NCBI RefSeq assembly: GCF_900106035.1
Contig: NZ_FNUC01000003.1
Coordinates: 3,155,501-3,219,500, forward strand
Source of the DNA: Jiangella alba
GTDB taxonomy: Bacteria > Actinomycetota > Actinomycetes > Jiangellales > Jiangellaceae
Direction of reading: 5' to 3'
DNA length: 64,000 bases
The notes beneath the pieces are model-generated. The model saw nothing but the letters and a program-made list of their open reading frames with translations, was not told the DNA's origin and did not search any database. Positions within the stretch are counted from its first letter, which is position 1, and each line of letters begins with the position of its first letter. Both the position numbers and the translations under genes were made by a program. Positions 38,336-47,149 of this stretch are shown here, piece by piece.

Positions 38336-39076
38336 TCAGCGCGACAGCCGGCGCGTGCCCGCGTCGACGAGCGCCGCGTGCAGCCGGACGGTGAGCCGGG
38401 CGACGTCGGCGGCGGTCTCTTCGGCGCGGCCGCGGGAGTCGGCGCTGCGCTGGCGGAACATCGGCGCCACGACCTGCTCGACCAGCCCGACCTGCCGTTC
38501 GGCGGCGGTTCGGACGGAGCGCAGGTGCCGCGGCTGCAGCCCGTACTGGGCCAGCTCGGCGGCCGTGCGGGCGACCAGCAGGGCGTCGGCGTCGTAGGTG
38601 CCGCCGCGGCGCGCCGTCACCATGCCGTAGGACTCGAGCTCGGCCAGCAGCTCGTCGGAGATGGCGGCGGCCTCCAGCAGCGACGCACGCGGCAGCAGCA
38701 CCTCGTCGTTGGCCGCCGTGGCCGCGGTGTACGGCGTGACGGTACTGCCCTCGGTGACCAGCTCCATGCCTCGGTCGAGCTGCTCGAGCTGCTCCTTGAT
38801 GACCCGCAGCGGCAGGTAGTGGTCGCGCTGGACGGTGAGGACGTAGCGCAGCCGGGCGACGTCGTCGTGGGTGAAGCGGCGGTAGCCCGACGGCGAGCGC
38901 TGCGGCTCGACCAGGCCCTCGGTCTCGAGGAACCGGATCTTGGAGATGCTGACGTCGGCGAAGTCGGGCCGCAGCTGGGCGAGCACTTCGCCGATGCTCA
39001 TCGTCTGTCCGGCCGGCGCGGCGTCGCGCCGCGCCGGCCCGGAGGCACGCGCCGAGTTCCCCTCGGCGGGACTCAC
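38336..39076 (-). CDS. ftsR: MerR family regulator FtsR-like (Rv1828 orthologue by context)
   Basis: 246 aa. The MerR DNA-binding domain is SIGEVLAQLRPDFADVSISK, then FLETEGLVEPQRSPSGYRRF. A helical C-terminal domain covers residues 110-246. The Corynebacterium homologue FtsR controls ftsZ. Position between garA and the DUF151 gene supports the assignment. GTG 39076 overlaps the garA stop by four bases, so the two are co-translated. Confidence 0.9.
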   Translation of the reverse strand: MSPAEGNSARASGPARRDAAPAGQTMSIGEVLAQLRPDFADVSISKIRFLETEGLVEPQRSPSGYRRFTHDDVARLRYVLTVQRDHYLPLRVIKEQLEQLDRGMELVTEGSTVTPYTAATAANDEVLLPRASLLEAAAISDELLAELESYGMVTARRGGTYDADALLVARTAAELAQYGLQPRHLRSVRTAAERQVGLVEQVVAPMFRQRSADSRGRAEETAADVARLTVRLHAALVDAGTRRLSR

Positions 39077-39609
39077 CTGGGCCCGCCTCCGAACCCGTGC
39101 TGGCTGGAGTAGTAGACCAGGCGGTACTTGCCGATCTGGACCTCGTCGCCGTTGCTCAGCGCGACCTCGTCGATGCGGTCGCGGTTGACGTAGGTGCCGT
39201 TGAGGCTGCCGACGTCGGAGACGACGAAGCCGCCGGGCATGCGCCGGAACTCCGCGTGCCGCCGCGAGACGGTGACGTCGTCGAGGAAGATGTCGGAGTC
39301 GGGGTGCCGGCCGGCGCTGACGACGTCGGTGTCGAGCAGGAACCGGCTGCCCGCGTTGGGGCCGCGCAGCACCACGAGCAGGGCGCTGCCCTCGGGCAGG
39401 GCGTCGACGGCGGCCTGGTCGGCCGCCGCGAGGTCGCTGGAGTCGTCCCGCTCGACCTGCGCGGTCTCCTCGCGCACCATGGCCATGGTGCTCGTGGCGT
39501 CACCCCCCGTCTCGGCCGGCTGCATGGGCCGGACCAGCGGGGTTCCGCAATTGGAGCAGAACTTCGCGTCGGACGGGTTTTGGTGCCCGCACTGGGTGCA
39601 GAACGGCAT
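39073..39609 (-). CDS. garA: FHA-domain regulator GarA/OdhI with zinc ribbon
   Basis: 178 aa. An N-terminal zinc ribbon (MPFCTQCGHQ and FCSNCGTPL, two CxxC) precedes the phospho-acceptor segment with T49 in REETAQVERD and a C-terminal FHA domain (R101 in GRHPDSD, S115 in TVSRRH, N137 in SLNGTYVN). In mycobacteria and corynebacteria, phosphorylation by PknB/PknG closes the protein and releases inhibition of 2-oxoglutarate dehydrogenase. The zinc ribbon is absent from mycobacterial GarA. It has its own promoter upstream. Confidence 0.92.
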   Translation of the reverse strand: MPFCTQCGHQNPSDAKFCSNCGTPLVRPMQPAETGGDATSTMAMVREETAQVERDDSSDLAAADQAAVDALPEGSALLVVLRGPNAGSRFLLDTDVVSAGRHPDSDIFLDDVTVSRRHAEFRRMPGGFVVSDVGSLNGTYVNRDRIDEVALSNGDEVQIGKYRLVYYSSQHGFGGGPR

Positions 39610-39711
39610 CAGCTGGCCTCCCGCCGTGGGTCTCCCCCCGGCTTCGACTCGTCGGCGCTACGAGTGTCTCACTCACTCTCGACCAGCGCCTGAGGGTTTA
39701 CGGATGTTGGC

Positions 39712-39740
39712 AACCTAGAACCGGCCGCCGCCAGGGTCAA
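39712..39740 (-). promoter_or_regulatory. Promoter of garA-ftsR
   Basis: Minus strand TTGACC (39740-39735), 17-base spacer, TAGGTT (39717-39712). The leader before ATG 39609 is about 95 bases. Confidence 0.65.
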
Positions 39741-39748
39741 CCGGCGAC

Positions 39749-40135
39749 TCAGCCCTCTACCTGGGAACGGTAGTCGGCGGCCGTCAGCAGCTGATCGACG
39801 ACCCCTGGATCGGCCGGGACGATCTCGATCATCCAGCCGGCGCCGTAGGGGTCGGCGTTCACCTGCTCGGGTGCGGCGTCGAGCTCCTCGTTGCGGCCCA
39901 CGACGGTCCCGGTGACCGGCGCGAACAGCTCGCTGACGCTCTTGGTCGACTCGAGCTCGCCGCAGACGCCGCCCGCGGTGACGGCGTCACCGACGGCCGG
40001 CAGCTGGACGTACACGATGTCGCCGAGCTGCTCCTGGGCGAAGTGCGTGATGCCGACGCGGACGCTGCCCTCGGCCTCGCCGGGGCTGCGGACCCACTCG
40101 TGCTCCGCGGTGTACCTCAGATCGTCGGGATACAA
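39749..40135 (-). CDS. gcvH: Glycine cleavage system H protein
   Basis: 128-aa lipoyl carrier between GcvP and GcvT. The lipoylated lysine is K65 in GELESTKSVSEL. The N-terminus YPDDLRYTAEHEWVR is canonical. TTG 40135 was chosen because AGGAGG lies nine bases upstream and it begins exactly at the family start; an upstream TTG at 40159 would add eight non-conserved residues. Confidence 0.96.
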   Translation of the reverse strand: MYPDDLRYTAEHEWVRSPGEAEGSVRVGITHFAQEQLGDIVYVQLPAVGDAVTAGGVCGELESTKSVSELFAPVTGTVVGRNEELDAAPEQVNADPYGAGWMIEIVPADPGVVDQLLTAADYRSQVEG

Positions 40136-40169
40136 CGGGCTCTGCCTCCTCGGGGGCAACTGTGCGGGG

Positions 40170-41174
40170 TCATTCGTCGTCGCCGTCCTCGGGCGCCGGG
40201 CGAGCGTACTGAGGCGCCTGCGGCTCGTGCAACACGTCGACGGTGAGGTCGTCGTACTCGTCGACAGTGGCCTGCGCGCCGCCCTCGTCGTCGCCCTCGA
40301 TGCTGGCGACGACGCCGTTGGCGAACATCATCGAGCCGCTCAGTTCGCCCGGCTCGCCGATGGCGACGATCTCGTAGGGCGGCTCGAGCTCGACACCGCC
40401 GACGGTCAGGACGTCGCTGCTCGGGTTCTCGAACGAGGTGCTGGCGACCACCCGGACGGCGGCGTCGTTGCCGCCGCCGCGCATCTGGATGGCCTCGGCG
40501 CCGGCCACCCGCAGCTCGTTGATCGCGCGCAGCATGGTGTAGGCCTTGACGTCGTGGTCGGGGTCGCTGATCGTCATGATGATGCCGGGGCCGCTGGCGG
40601 CGATGGTGCCGGCCAGCACGCCGGTGCTGCGGGCCCGTTCCTCGGCCTGCTCCAGCGCGGCGGCCTCGGTGTCGGCGCCGCTGACGAGGTCGCGGCGGTC
40701 GGACTCGAGCTCGGCGACGTGGTCGTCGAGGCGGTCGGCCTGGCGGCGCAGGCCGTCGAGGATCTGCACGAGGTCGTCGCGGCGGGCGTTGGCGAGCGCG
40801 TCGTCGTCGTCGGCCCGCACCTGCAGGACGGCACCGAAGCCGAGCAGCGCGACCAGCACCGCCACCAGCACCTGGCCGCCGTCGGGCCGCTGCCGGACGG
40901 CGTTCCAGAGCCGCTTGGTGCCCGACGGCGCCGCCGGGGTGAACCGGCCGGCGCCCGGGACGAACGGCTGCGGCGCCGCGGGCGGGTCCGGCTCGGCCGT
41001 CTCGTCGACGGGCTCCGGCGGCTCCACCAGCTCGGGCGGCTCCACCAGCTCGGGCGACTCCACCGGCTCCACGGGCTCGGCCGGCGAGGCCGGAGAAGCC
41101 GGAGAAGCCGGGGAGGCCGGAGCGGCCGCGCCGTCGAGGTCGGTGTCGTCGGGGCCGGGGGTCGCGTCAGGCAT
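40170..41174 (-). CDS. DUF881 membrane protein with Pro-rich N-terminus (Rv1825-like)
   Basis: 334 aa. Residues 1-~85 are acidic and Pro-rich with simple repeats (ASPASPASP, ELVEPPELVEPPE). One membrane helix follows (VLVAVLVALLGFGAVLQV), then a coiled coil (~125-180) and an extracellular DUF881 domain with SGPGIIMTISDP and NELRVAGAEAIQM. DUF881 proteins cluster with division genes; their function is poorly known. The start overlaps the small basic protein gene by eight bases. Confidence 0.9.
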   Translation of the reverse strand: MPDATPGPDDTDLDGAAAPASPASPASPASPAEPVEPVESPELVEPPELVEPPEPVDETAEPDPPAAPQPFVPGAGRFTPAAPSGTKRLWNAVRQRPDGGQVLVAVLVALLGFGAVLQVRADDDDALANARRDDLVQILDGLRRQADRLDDHVAELESDRRDLVSGADTEAAALEQAEERARSTGVLAGTIAASGPGIIMTISDPDHDVKAYTMLRAINELRVAGAEAIQMRGGGNDAAVRVVASTSFENPSSDVLTVGGVELEPPYEIVAIGEPGELSGSMMFANGVVASIEGDDEGGAQATVDEYDDLTVDVLHEPQAPQYARPAPEDGDDE

Positions 41175-41499
41175 GGAAGATGTGCCGTCTGATCGTCGCG
41201 ACGTTGGTGAAGATGCGGATGCCCAGCACGACGATCACCGCCGTCGACAGCTGCGAGCCGACGCCGAGCTGGTCGCCGAGGAACACGATGAACGCGGCGA
41301 TCAGCACGTTGGCGATGAACGAGACGACGAACACCTTGTCGTTGAAGATGCCCTCGATGACCGCCCGGATGCCGCCGAACACCGCGTCGAGCGCGGCGAC
41401 GATGGCGATGGGCAGGTACGGCTGCAGTTCGAGCGGCACCGACACGTCGAAGACGAGGCCGGCCAGGATGCCGACGAGGAGCCCGGCGAGTGGGATCAC
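41167..41499 (-). CDS. sbp: Small basic protein Sbp (DUF1290)
   Basis: 110-aa membrane protein with three helices: IPLAGLLVGILAGLVFDV, YLPIAIVAALDAVFGGIRA and FIANVLIAAFIVFLGDQLG. It is always found between two DUF881 genes in this conserved block, near ftsZ-related genes in Firmicutes. GTG 41499 overlaps the upstream DUF881 gene by four bases. Confidence 0.93.
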   Translation of the reverse strand: MIPLAGLLVGILAGLVFDVSVPLELQPYLPIAIVAALDAVFGGIRAVIEGIFNDKVFVVSFIANVLIAAFIVFLGDQLGVGSQLSTAVIVVLGIRIFTNVATIRRHIFHA

Positions 41500-42353
41500 G
41501 AGCCCTCCCCCGGTACCGCGTAGGACAGCGGCGTGTTGCCGGCCGGCAGCGTCAGCGACTCCTCGGAGTCGACGTCGTACCGGATACCGCTGCTGGAGGC
41601 GACGTCGCGCAGCCACTGGCCGCCGCTGCCGTCGCCGAAGTCGCGGGCCAGCGTGCGCGGGTCGCCGATGGCGGAGACCTCGTACGGCGCGTTCATGGGC
41701 CGGTAGTTGATCTGGATGACGTTCTGCGCGGAGCGGATGGCCGTCAGCGCGGTGATGCGCTGGCCGTTGACGGCGACGGCCTCGGCTCCGGCCGACCAGA
41801 GCCCGTTCACCACCTGGCGCAGGTCGAGGTCGAGCACGCTGTCGGTGCCGTTCTCGGCGCTCTGCTCCTCGGCGTCGTCGACCGTGACCACCACCCCTGG
41901 CCCCGTCACGGCAATCGCCCCCGTTGTCGCCTGCAAGCTCTCGACTTCCTCCCGCGTCTGCTGCCCGGCCGCGGAGTTCTGCAGGAGGTCGCTCTCGAGC
42001 CGCCCGATCTCGGACTCCAGGGAGCTGACCTCGCCCTGCAGCCGGCTGACGCGCTCGTCCTCGTTGTGGATCTGTTCGATGAGCCCCTGCCGCTCCGAAG
42101 AGACAACACTAGCGGTGTTGCGCACCTGCAACACCGACATGGTCAGCAACAGGCCGAGCGCGACGAGCCCGATGGCGAGCGCGGGCGAGCGCCAGGTGCG
42201 CTTCGACGTCGGCCGTTCGCCCGCGGCCCGGCGGCGCGCGGCCGCGTCCTCGTAGCCGGGGTCGAGCGGCTTCGCGAACAGGTCGTTGAGCAGCGACATC
42301 GACTCGTCCGGCCGCCGCAGCGGACGGACCCGGGGAGCCTGCCCTGTCACCAC
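41496..42353 (-). CDS. DUF881 membrane protein (Rv1823-like)
   Basis: 285 aa. A short cytosolic part is followed by one helix (LAIGLVALGLLLTMSVLQV), a coiled coil (SSERQGLIEQIHNEDERVSR and on to ~135), and the DUF881 domain with GPGVVVTVDDAEE, VVNGLWSAGAEAVAVNGQR and YEVSAIGDPRTL. It is a paralogue of the gene at 40170. GTG 42353 is used; a second GTG three bases later is equally possible. Confidence 0.9.
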   Translation of the reverse strand: MVTGQAPRVRPLRRPDESMSLLNDLFAKPLDPGYEDAAARRRAAGERPTSKRTWRSPALAIGLVALGLLLTMSVLQVRNTASVVSSERQGLIEQIHNEDERVSRLQGEVSSLESEIGRLESDLLQNSAAGQQTREEVESLQATTGAIAVTGPGVVVTVDDAEEQSAENGTDSVLDLDLRQVVNGLWSAGAEAVAVNGQRITALTAIRSAQNVIQINYRPMNAPYEVSAIGDPRTLARDFGDGSGGQWLRDVASSSGIRYDVDSEESLTLPAGNTPLSYAVPGEGS

Positions 42354-42409
42354 GGTCCTATGCTCGCACGCACGTCACGACGTTCCGCTCAGACATCCGT
42401 GCCAGCCGC

Positions 42410-43012
42410 TCAGGAATTCCGGCCGGCGACCGGGGTGGCGAGCACCTTGCGGGTCTGTTCGGTGTAGAGGACCGCCGCCCACCAGTACAGCGCCACGCCC
42501 CAGATGACGAACGCCCAGCCGAACACCCGGGCCAGCATGGGGATGGTGCCGTCGCCGTCGCCCCACAGCAGCAGCGGGAAGGCGTACAGCAGGCAGGCCG
42601 TGGCGGACTTGCCGAGGAAGTGGACGGGCAGCCCGGTGATGCCGCGGCGGGCGCGCAGCAGCGCGACGATGCCCGCCATGTACACGTCGCGGGCGACCAG
42701 CAGCACCGCGAACCACAGCGGGATGATGTCGCGCAGCGTCAGCGCGACGATGGTGGTGAGGATGTAGAGCCGGTCGGCGAGCGGGTCGAGCAGCTGGCCG
42801 ACGCGGCTGATCTGGTTCCAGCGCCGGGCCAGGTAGCCGTCGAGGTAGTCGGTGAACCCGGAGACCGCGAGCAGCACGATCGCCAGGGTGTCGGCCTCCT
42901 TCACCAGCACCAGCCAGAGGAACACCGGCACGCCCAGCAGCCGCAGGAACGACAGGATGTTCGGAATCGTGAACACCCGGTCGGTCTGCACCGCCGTCTC
43001 CTGCGCCTTCAC
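42410..43012 (-). CDS. pgsA: CDP-alcohol phosphatidyltransferase (PgsA-like)
   Basis: 200 aa, integral membrane. The catalytic motif D-x2-D-G-x2-A-R-x8-G-x3-D-x3-D is present in FTDYLDGYLARRWNQ and GQLLDPLADRLY. N-terminal TIPNILSFLRLLGVPVFLWL is typical. It sits where M. tuberculosis has pgsA2. The exact product (phosphatidylglycerophosphate or cardiolipin) cannot be decided. GTG 43012 begins MKAQETAVQTDRVFTIPN. Confidence 0.93.
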   Translation of the reverse strand: MKAQETAVQTDRVFTIPNILSFLRLLGVPVFLWLVLVKEADTLAIVLLAVSGFTDYLDGYLARRWNQISRVGQLLDPLADRLYILTTIVALTLRDIIPLWFAVLLVARDVYMAGIVALLRARRGITGLPVHFLGKSATACLLYAFPLLLWGDGDGTIPMLARVFGWAFVIWGVALYWWAAVLYTEQTRKVLATPVAGRNS

Positions 43013-43227
43013 AGCCCGTCCTCCCCCGTCGATCGCGGCCCGGCTGGGCCAAGCGTACGCGTCACAATCCGGCGGGGTCGTACGTCTCGGATGTACGGGG
43101 GCCGGAGGAGGGGCGGGAAAATGCCATGCGCGACGGGGTCCGGCGGGGTCATGCTTGCTCGCGTGGACGGGGACCGGGGGACGTGCGAGCGTGATCGCTC
43201 TCACACCCGCAATGGTTGCAGGTGCGT

Positions 43228-43239
43228 TAGTATCTTCGG
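43228..43239 (+). promoter_or_regulatory. Leaderless-type -10 box of the MarR-MFS pair
   Basis: TAGTAT (43228-43233), then CTTCGG, then GTG 43240. Just upstream is the dyad GCAA-TGG-TTGC (43210-43220), a possible MarR operator. Confidence 0.55.
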
Positions 43240-43704
43240 GTGCCCGCCTCCGAGCTCGAGCTCGTCACCGCCCTGGAGGCGTTCCTCCAGCGGCTGGCGT
43301 GCACCAAGGCCGACTCCGACCTGCGATCCATGGTCGAGCTGGATCTGTCCATCTCGCAGTTCCGCTGCCTCATCCTGCTCGGCCAGCACGCCGAGGCGCT
43401 GCCGATCAACGAACTGGCCGACCGGCTCGACCTCACCCTGGCCACGGCGGGCCGCAACGTCGACCGCCTGGTCGCCCACGGCCTGGTCGAACGGCGTGAG
43501 GACCCGCAGGACCGCCGCGTCCGGCTGGTCTCGCTGTCCGATACCGGCCGGGCGATCATGACCGAGATCGACGACGCCCGCCACAACGCCGTGCGGGCCT
43601 TCGCCCGGTCGCTGGATCCGGCCGACCGCGACCGGCTCGCGGCCGCGCTCGCTCCGATCGTCGAACCATCCGCACCATCTCGCCTGGAGGAACAACTCTC
43701 ATGA
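43240..43704 (+). CDS. MarR family transcriptional regulator
   Basis: 154 aa. The winged helix is recognisable: LPINELADRLDLTLATAGRN, then VDRLVAHGLVERREDPQDRR with the wing arginines. It is co-translated with the downstream multidrug transporter (ATGA overlap at 43701), so it probably represses its own transcript until a ligand binds. A dyad lies before the start. Confidence 0.94.
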   Translation: MPASELELVTALEAFLQRLACTKADSDLRSMVELDLSISQFRCLILLGQHAEALPINELADRLDLTLATAGRNVDRLVAHGLVERREDPQDRRVRLVSLSDTGRAIMTEIDDARHNAVRAFARSLDPADRDRLAAALAPIVEPSAPSRLEEQLS

Positions 43705-45266
43705 GTGCACCGGCCGGACCCCCCGACACCGGGTCCGACGACAAGCTCGATCGCGGCGTCCTGAAGGTCGCCGGTGTGGTGGTGCTCGGCGCCATCATGT
43801 CGATCCTCGACGTCACGGTCGTCAGCGTCGCGCTGCCGACCTTCCAGTCCGAGTTCAACACGACGGTCGCCACCGCGGCGTGGACGATGACGGCGTACAC
43901 GCTGGCGCTGGCCGCGGTCATCCCCATCACCGGCTGGGCGGCGGACCGCTTCGGCACCAAGCGGCTGTACCTGACGTCGCTCGTCCTGTTCGTGCTGGGC
44001 TCGGTGCTGTGTGCGTTCGCCTGGGACATCGGCCCGCTCATCGGCGCGCGCATCCTGCAGGGCCTGGGCGGCGGCATGCTGATGCCGCTGGGCATGACGA
44101 TCATGACCCGCGCCGCCGGCCCCGACCGCGTCGGCCGCGTCATGGCCGTCCTCGGCATCCCGATGCTGCTCGGCCCGATCGGCGGCCCGATCCTGGGCGG
44201 CTGGCTGATCGACGTCGCGTCCTGGCACTGGATCTTCCTGATCAACCTGCCCATCGGCATCTTCGCGTTCATCGCGGCGTTCCGGGTGCTGCCGAAGGAC
44301 CAGCCGCAGCCCTCGGAGAGCTTCGACTTCGTCGGCATGGCGCTGCTCTCCCCCGGTCTGGCGGCCTTCCTCTACGGCGTCTCGTCCATCCCGGAGCACG
44401 GCACCGTCCGCAACGCCGAGGTGCTGGCGCCGGCCATCATCGGCCTGGTCCTCGTCGTCGCGTTCGTCTTCCACGCGCTGCGCAAGGACCACCCGCTGAT
44501 CGACCTGCACCTGTTCCTCAACCGGCACCTCACCATCGCCGTCGTGACGATGTCGCTGTTCATCGTGGCGTTCATGGGCGCCGGCCTGCTGTTCCCCAGC
44601 TACTTCCTGCAGGTCCGCGGCGAGACCACGACGATGGCCGGCATCCTGCTGGCGCCGCAGGGCATCGGCGCCATGGTCACCATGCCGATCGCCGGCCGGC
44701 TCACCGACAAGACCGGGCCCGGCAAGCTGGTGCTCGGCGGCATCGTGCTGATCGCCATCGGCATGACGACGTTCACCCAGCTCGAGGCCGACACGTCGTA
44801 CTGGCTGCTGCTGAGCTCGCTGTTCGTCATGGGCCTCGGCATGGGCATGACGATGATGCCGATCATGACCGCGGCGCTGGCCAGCCTCACCCACGGCGAG
44901 GTGGCCCGCGGGTCGACGCTGATGAACATCGTCCAGCAGACCGGCGGCTCCATCGGCACCGCCGTCATGTCGGTCATCCTGACCAACCACATCCTCAACA
45001 ACCAGGCGGCCACCGCGTACTACGGCGGGGTGCAGACCGGCACCGCCGACCAGCTGCCGCCCGACATCTTCGAGGCCGGCCGGTCCGCGTTGGCCGAGGC
45101 GTTCGGCAACACCTACCTGGTGGCGATCGTGCTCGTGGTCCTCTGCATCATCCCGGCGCTGTTCCTGCCGCGGTCGAAGCAGGAGCTGCGCACCGATCCC
45201 CGCGAGGAGGGCGAAGGCGAGGGCGAGGGCGACGTCGACCAGGCGCCGCCGGTCATGCTGCACTGA
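43701..45266 (+). CDS. MFS multidrug efflux transporter, DHA2 (EmrB/QacA) family
   Basis: 521 aa with 14 hydrophobic helices. DHA2 traits include SILDVTVVSVALPTFQSEF in helix 1, motif A-like GWAADRFGTKRLYL, and motif C-like GIPMLLGPIGGPILGGWL. The C-terminus is acidic and cytosolic. GGAGGA lies before ATG 43701. It is paired with a MarR regulator, the usual layout for drug-inducible export. A strong hairpin terminator follows. Confidence 0.94.
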   Translation: MSAPAGPPDTGSDDKLDRGVLKVAGVVVLGAIMSILDVTVVSVALPTFQSEFNTTVATAAWTMTAYTLALAAVIPITGWAADRFGTKRLYLTSLVLFVLGSVLCAFAWDIGPLIGARILQGLGGGMLMPLGMTIMTRAAGPDRVGRVMAVLGIPMLLGPIGGPILGGWLIDVASWHWIFLINLPIGIFAFIAAFRVLPKDQPQPSESFDFVGMALLSPGLAAFLYGVSSIPEHGTVRNAEVLAPAIIGLVLVVAFVFHALRKDHPLIDLHLFLNRHLTIAVVTMSLFIVAFMGAGLLFPSYFLQVRGETTTMAGILLAPQGIGAMVTMPIAGRLTDKTGPGKLVLGGIVLIAIGMTTFTQLEADTSYWLLLSSLFVMGLGMGMTMMPIMTAALASLTHGEVARGSTLMNIVQQTGGSIGTAVMSVILTNHILNNQAATAYYGGVQTGTADQLPPDIFEAGRSALAEAFGNTYLVAIVLVVLCIIPALFLPRSKQELRTDPREEGEGEGEGDVDQAPPVMLH

Positions 45267-45279
45267 CGCACCACGCACC

Positions 45280-45313
45280 AAGGCCCCGTCCGGCGCACGC
45301 CGGGCGGGGCCTT
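45280..45313 (+). terminator. Terminator after the MFS gene
   Basis: AAGGCCCCGTCCGGC (45280-45294), GCAC loop, GCCGGGCGGGGCCTT (45299-45313): 15-bp stem with one G-U pair, ending in TT. Confidence 0.8.
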
Positions 45314-45379
45314 CCCGCGTCCGGGCGCCGACGCCCAGGCAGCCGGCGCGGGTCACCGTCGGCGGGACGAAGACCGGCA

Positions 45380-45435
45380 CGCTTTGCAATGAGCACCGAC
45401 ACGCACCGTTGCGTATCTGTGCTCATTGCAAAGCG
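45380..45435. repeat. Perfect 17-bp inverted repeat with nested hairpin
   Basis: CGCTTTGCAATGAGCAC (45380-45396) and GTGCTCATTGCAAAGCG (45419-45435) are exact complements. The 22-base interior holds a second stem (ACGCA-CCGT-TGCGT). It lies between the MFS terminator and the glyoxalase-like gene. It is AT-richer than its surroundings and may be a dispersed element or a protein-binding site. Confidence 0.7.
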
Positions 45436-45568
45436 GCCGGATCACCGCGTCGCCGCCGCCGCCGTCGCGGGCCCGGCGTTCCCGGCTGTTCAGCTCCGTC
45501 GGCCTGCTCGCCTGTCCGCTCCGGGTCTAGTGTCGAACGCGGAAGGTCCCTCGACGAGGAGGACGGTC

Positions 45569-45988
45569 ATGAGCACGCGCCTCAACCCGTACATCGGGTT
45601 CCGCGACAACGCCCGGCAGGCGATGGAGTTCTACCAGTCCGTCTTCGGCGGCGAGCTCCAGCTCAGCACGTTCGCCGACTTCGGCGCCGGCGACGACCCG
45701 GCCGAGGCGGGCAAGATCATGCACGCCCAGCTGGAGGCCGAGAACGGCCTGGTCCTGATGGGCGCCGACACCCCCAACGACCTGGAGCACTCCCCCGGCG
45801 GCAACGTCTCGATCTCGCTCAGCGGCGACGACGAGCCCACGCTGCGCGGCTACTGGGAGAAGCTGGCCGACGGCGGCACCGTCACCGAGCCGCTCATGGT
45901 CGCGCCGTGGGGCGACGCCTTCGGCATGTGCACCGACCGCTTCGGCGTCGCCTGGCTGGTCAACATCAGCGGGACGCCGCGGCAGTAG
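45569..45988 (+). CDS. VOC family (PhnB/glyoxalase-like) protein
   Basis: 139 aa of the vicinal-oxygen-chelate superfamily, PhnB-like. Typical features are LNPYIGFRDNARQAMEFYQS, VFGGELQLSTFADFG and the late APWGDAFGMCTDRFGVAW. Metal ligands are not all evident, as is common in PhnB-like proteins, and the substrate is unknown. GAGGAGG precedes ATG 45569. The 3' end overlaps the convergent DUF4037 gene by 23 bases. Confidence 0.92.
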   Translation: MSTRLNPYIGFRDNARQAMEFYQSVFGGELQLSTFADFGAGDDPAEAGKIMHAQLEAENGLVLMGADTPNDLEHSPGGNVSISLSGDDEPTLRGYWEKLADGGTVTEPLMVAPWGDAFGMCTDRFGVAWLVNISGTPRQ

Positions 45989-47048
45989 CCAGCTCGGCGC
46001 GGTAGGCCTCGGCCAGCCGGCCGGGCCAGCCCGAGAACGTCACCAGGGTGTCGTCGCCGTGGGTGAGCTGGTCGAGCGCGCCGACGGGCAGCAGCGCGCG
46101 CAGCGCCGGGTCGGCGACGGCGTCCAGCGTCGCGCGGGCGTAGGCGCCGGCGTTGCTCACCCGGTACGGCCGGACGGCGTCGTTGATGCCGACGTCGAAG
46201 TCGCCGGCCGCGGGACCGACGGGGACGCTGACGGCGGCCGCGTCGTGGCGGCGGCCCAGCTCGGCCAGCGCCGCGAGGAGCGGGTCGTCCGGCCCGGCGG
46301 CCGCGGCCGCGGGCGCCGCCAGCGCGGCGTCCAGCAACGGCCCGACGACGGCGGCGGCGTCGAGCCGGGCGAACGCCGTCCCGAACCACTTGTCGTAGGG
46401 TCGGTAGCGCCGCTCCAGCAGGAACGCCAACTCCATCGCCAGCCCGGCCAGCCGGGCGGTCAGCAGCGCCGCGCCCCGGGCGTCGCCGAGTTCCCGGCAG
46501 CGGGCCCGCAGCGGCTCGGTGGTGCCGACCTGGTGCCACTGGACGGCGATCATCCAGCGCCACACGTCGTCGGGGTACCAGGCCAGCGCCGCGCGGGCCG
46601 CCGTCAGCTCCCCGAGGTCGTCGCGGAACACCCGCCCAGCGGTGACGTGCAGCAGCCGCTGCTGCGGCAGCGCCAGCCACGCGGCGGTGTCGAGGCCGTC
46701 CGGCGGCCGCCCGAGCGCCGCCGTCAGCCACTCCGCGGCCGTCGTGACCTCGACGTGGTGGTCGACGCCGCCGCTGGCCAGCGAGAACCAGGCCGTCGGG
46801 TGACCACGGAACTCGGCCGGCAGGCCGGCGCCGATGCGGGCCCGCACCGCCTCGACCCGCCCGGCCGGGACGAAGACCTGCGCCCGCGGCCCCCACTCGT
46901 GGTCGGTCGACCGCTCGGTGTCGAAGCCGAGCACCTCCGACCCCTCGCCGAGCAGGGCGGCCGCGTGCGGCTCGCCGGCCAGCGGCGCCAGCACCTCGCG
47001 GTAGAAGGCCTCGGCGAGGTCGAGCCCGGGTACGAAGGCGGCCGTCAT
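45966..47048 (-). CDS. DUF4037 domain protein
   Basis: 360 aa. The N-terminal FVPGLDLAEAFYREVLAPLA and SEVLGFDTERSTDHEWGPR are signatures of DUF4037 proteins, which look like nucleotidyltransferase-fold enzymes (SEVLG then a DHEWG acid pair). The function is unknown. The C-terminal DUF4037 half includes RRYRPYDKWFGTAF. No operon partner is seen. Confidence 0.88.
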   Translation of the reverse strand: MTAAFVPGLDLAEAFYREVLAPLAGEPHAAALLGEGSEVLGFDTERSTDHEWGPRAQVFVPAGRVEAVRARIGAGLPAEFRGHPTAWFSLASGGVDHHVEVTTAAEWLTAALGRPPDGLDTAAWLALPQQRLLHVTAGRVFRDDLGELTAARAALAWYPDDVWRWMIAVQWHQVGTTEPLRARCRELGDARGAALLTARLAGLAMELAFLLERRYRPYDKWFGTAFARLDAAAVVGPLLDAALAAPAAAAAGPDDPLLAALAELGRRHDAAAVSVPVGPAAGDFDVGINDAVRPYRVSNAGAYARATLDAVADPALRALLPVGALDQLTHGDDTLVTFSGWPGRLAEAYRAELATAAASR

Positions 47049-47149
47049 CGGGTGTCACGGTAGCGCATGGCCGCACCGTGCGATCCGCCCGGCCGGGAGG
47101 TGACGACGCGCATCTACGACCGTGCGCGGATCGGCCCGACGCTGCTGGT

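Noticed and set aside
41040-41130. Short repeats that might suggest a CRISPR or tandem array
   Set aside because: They encode simple Pro-rich repeats (ASP, ELVEPP) in frame inside a DUF881 gene; there are no spacers.
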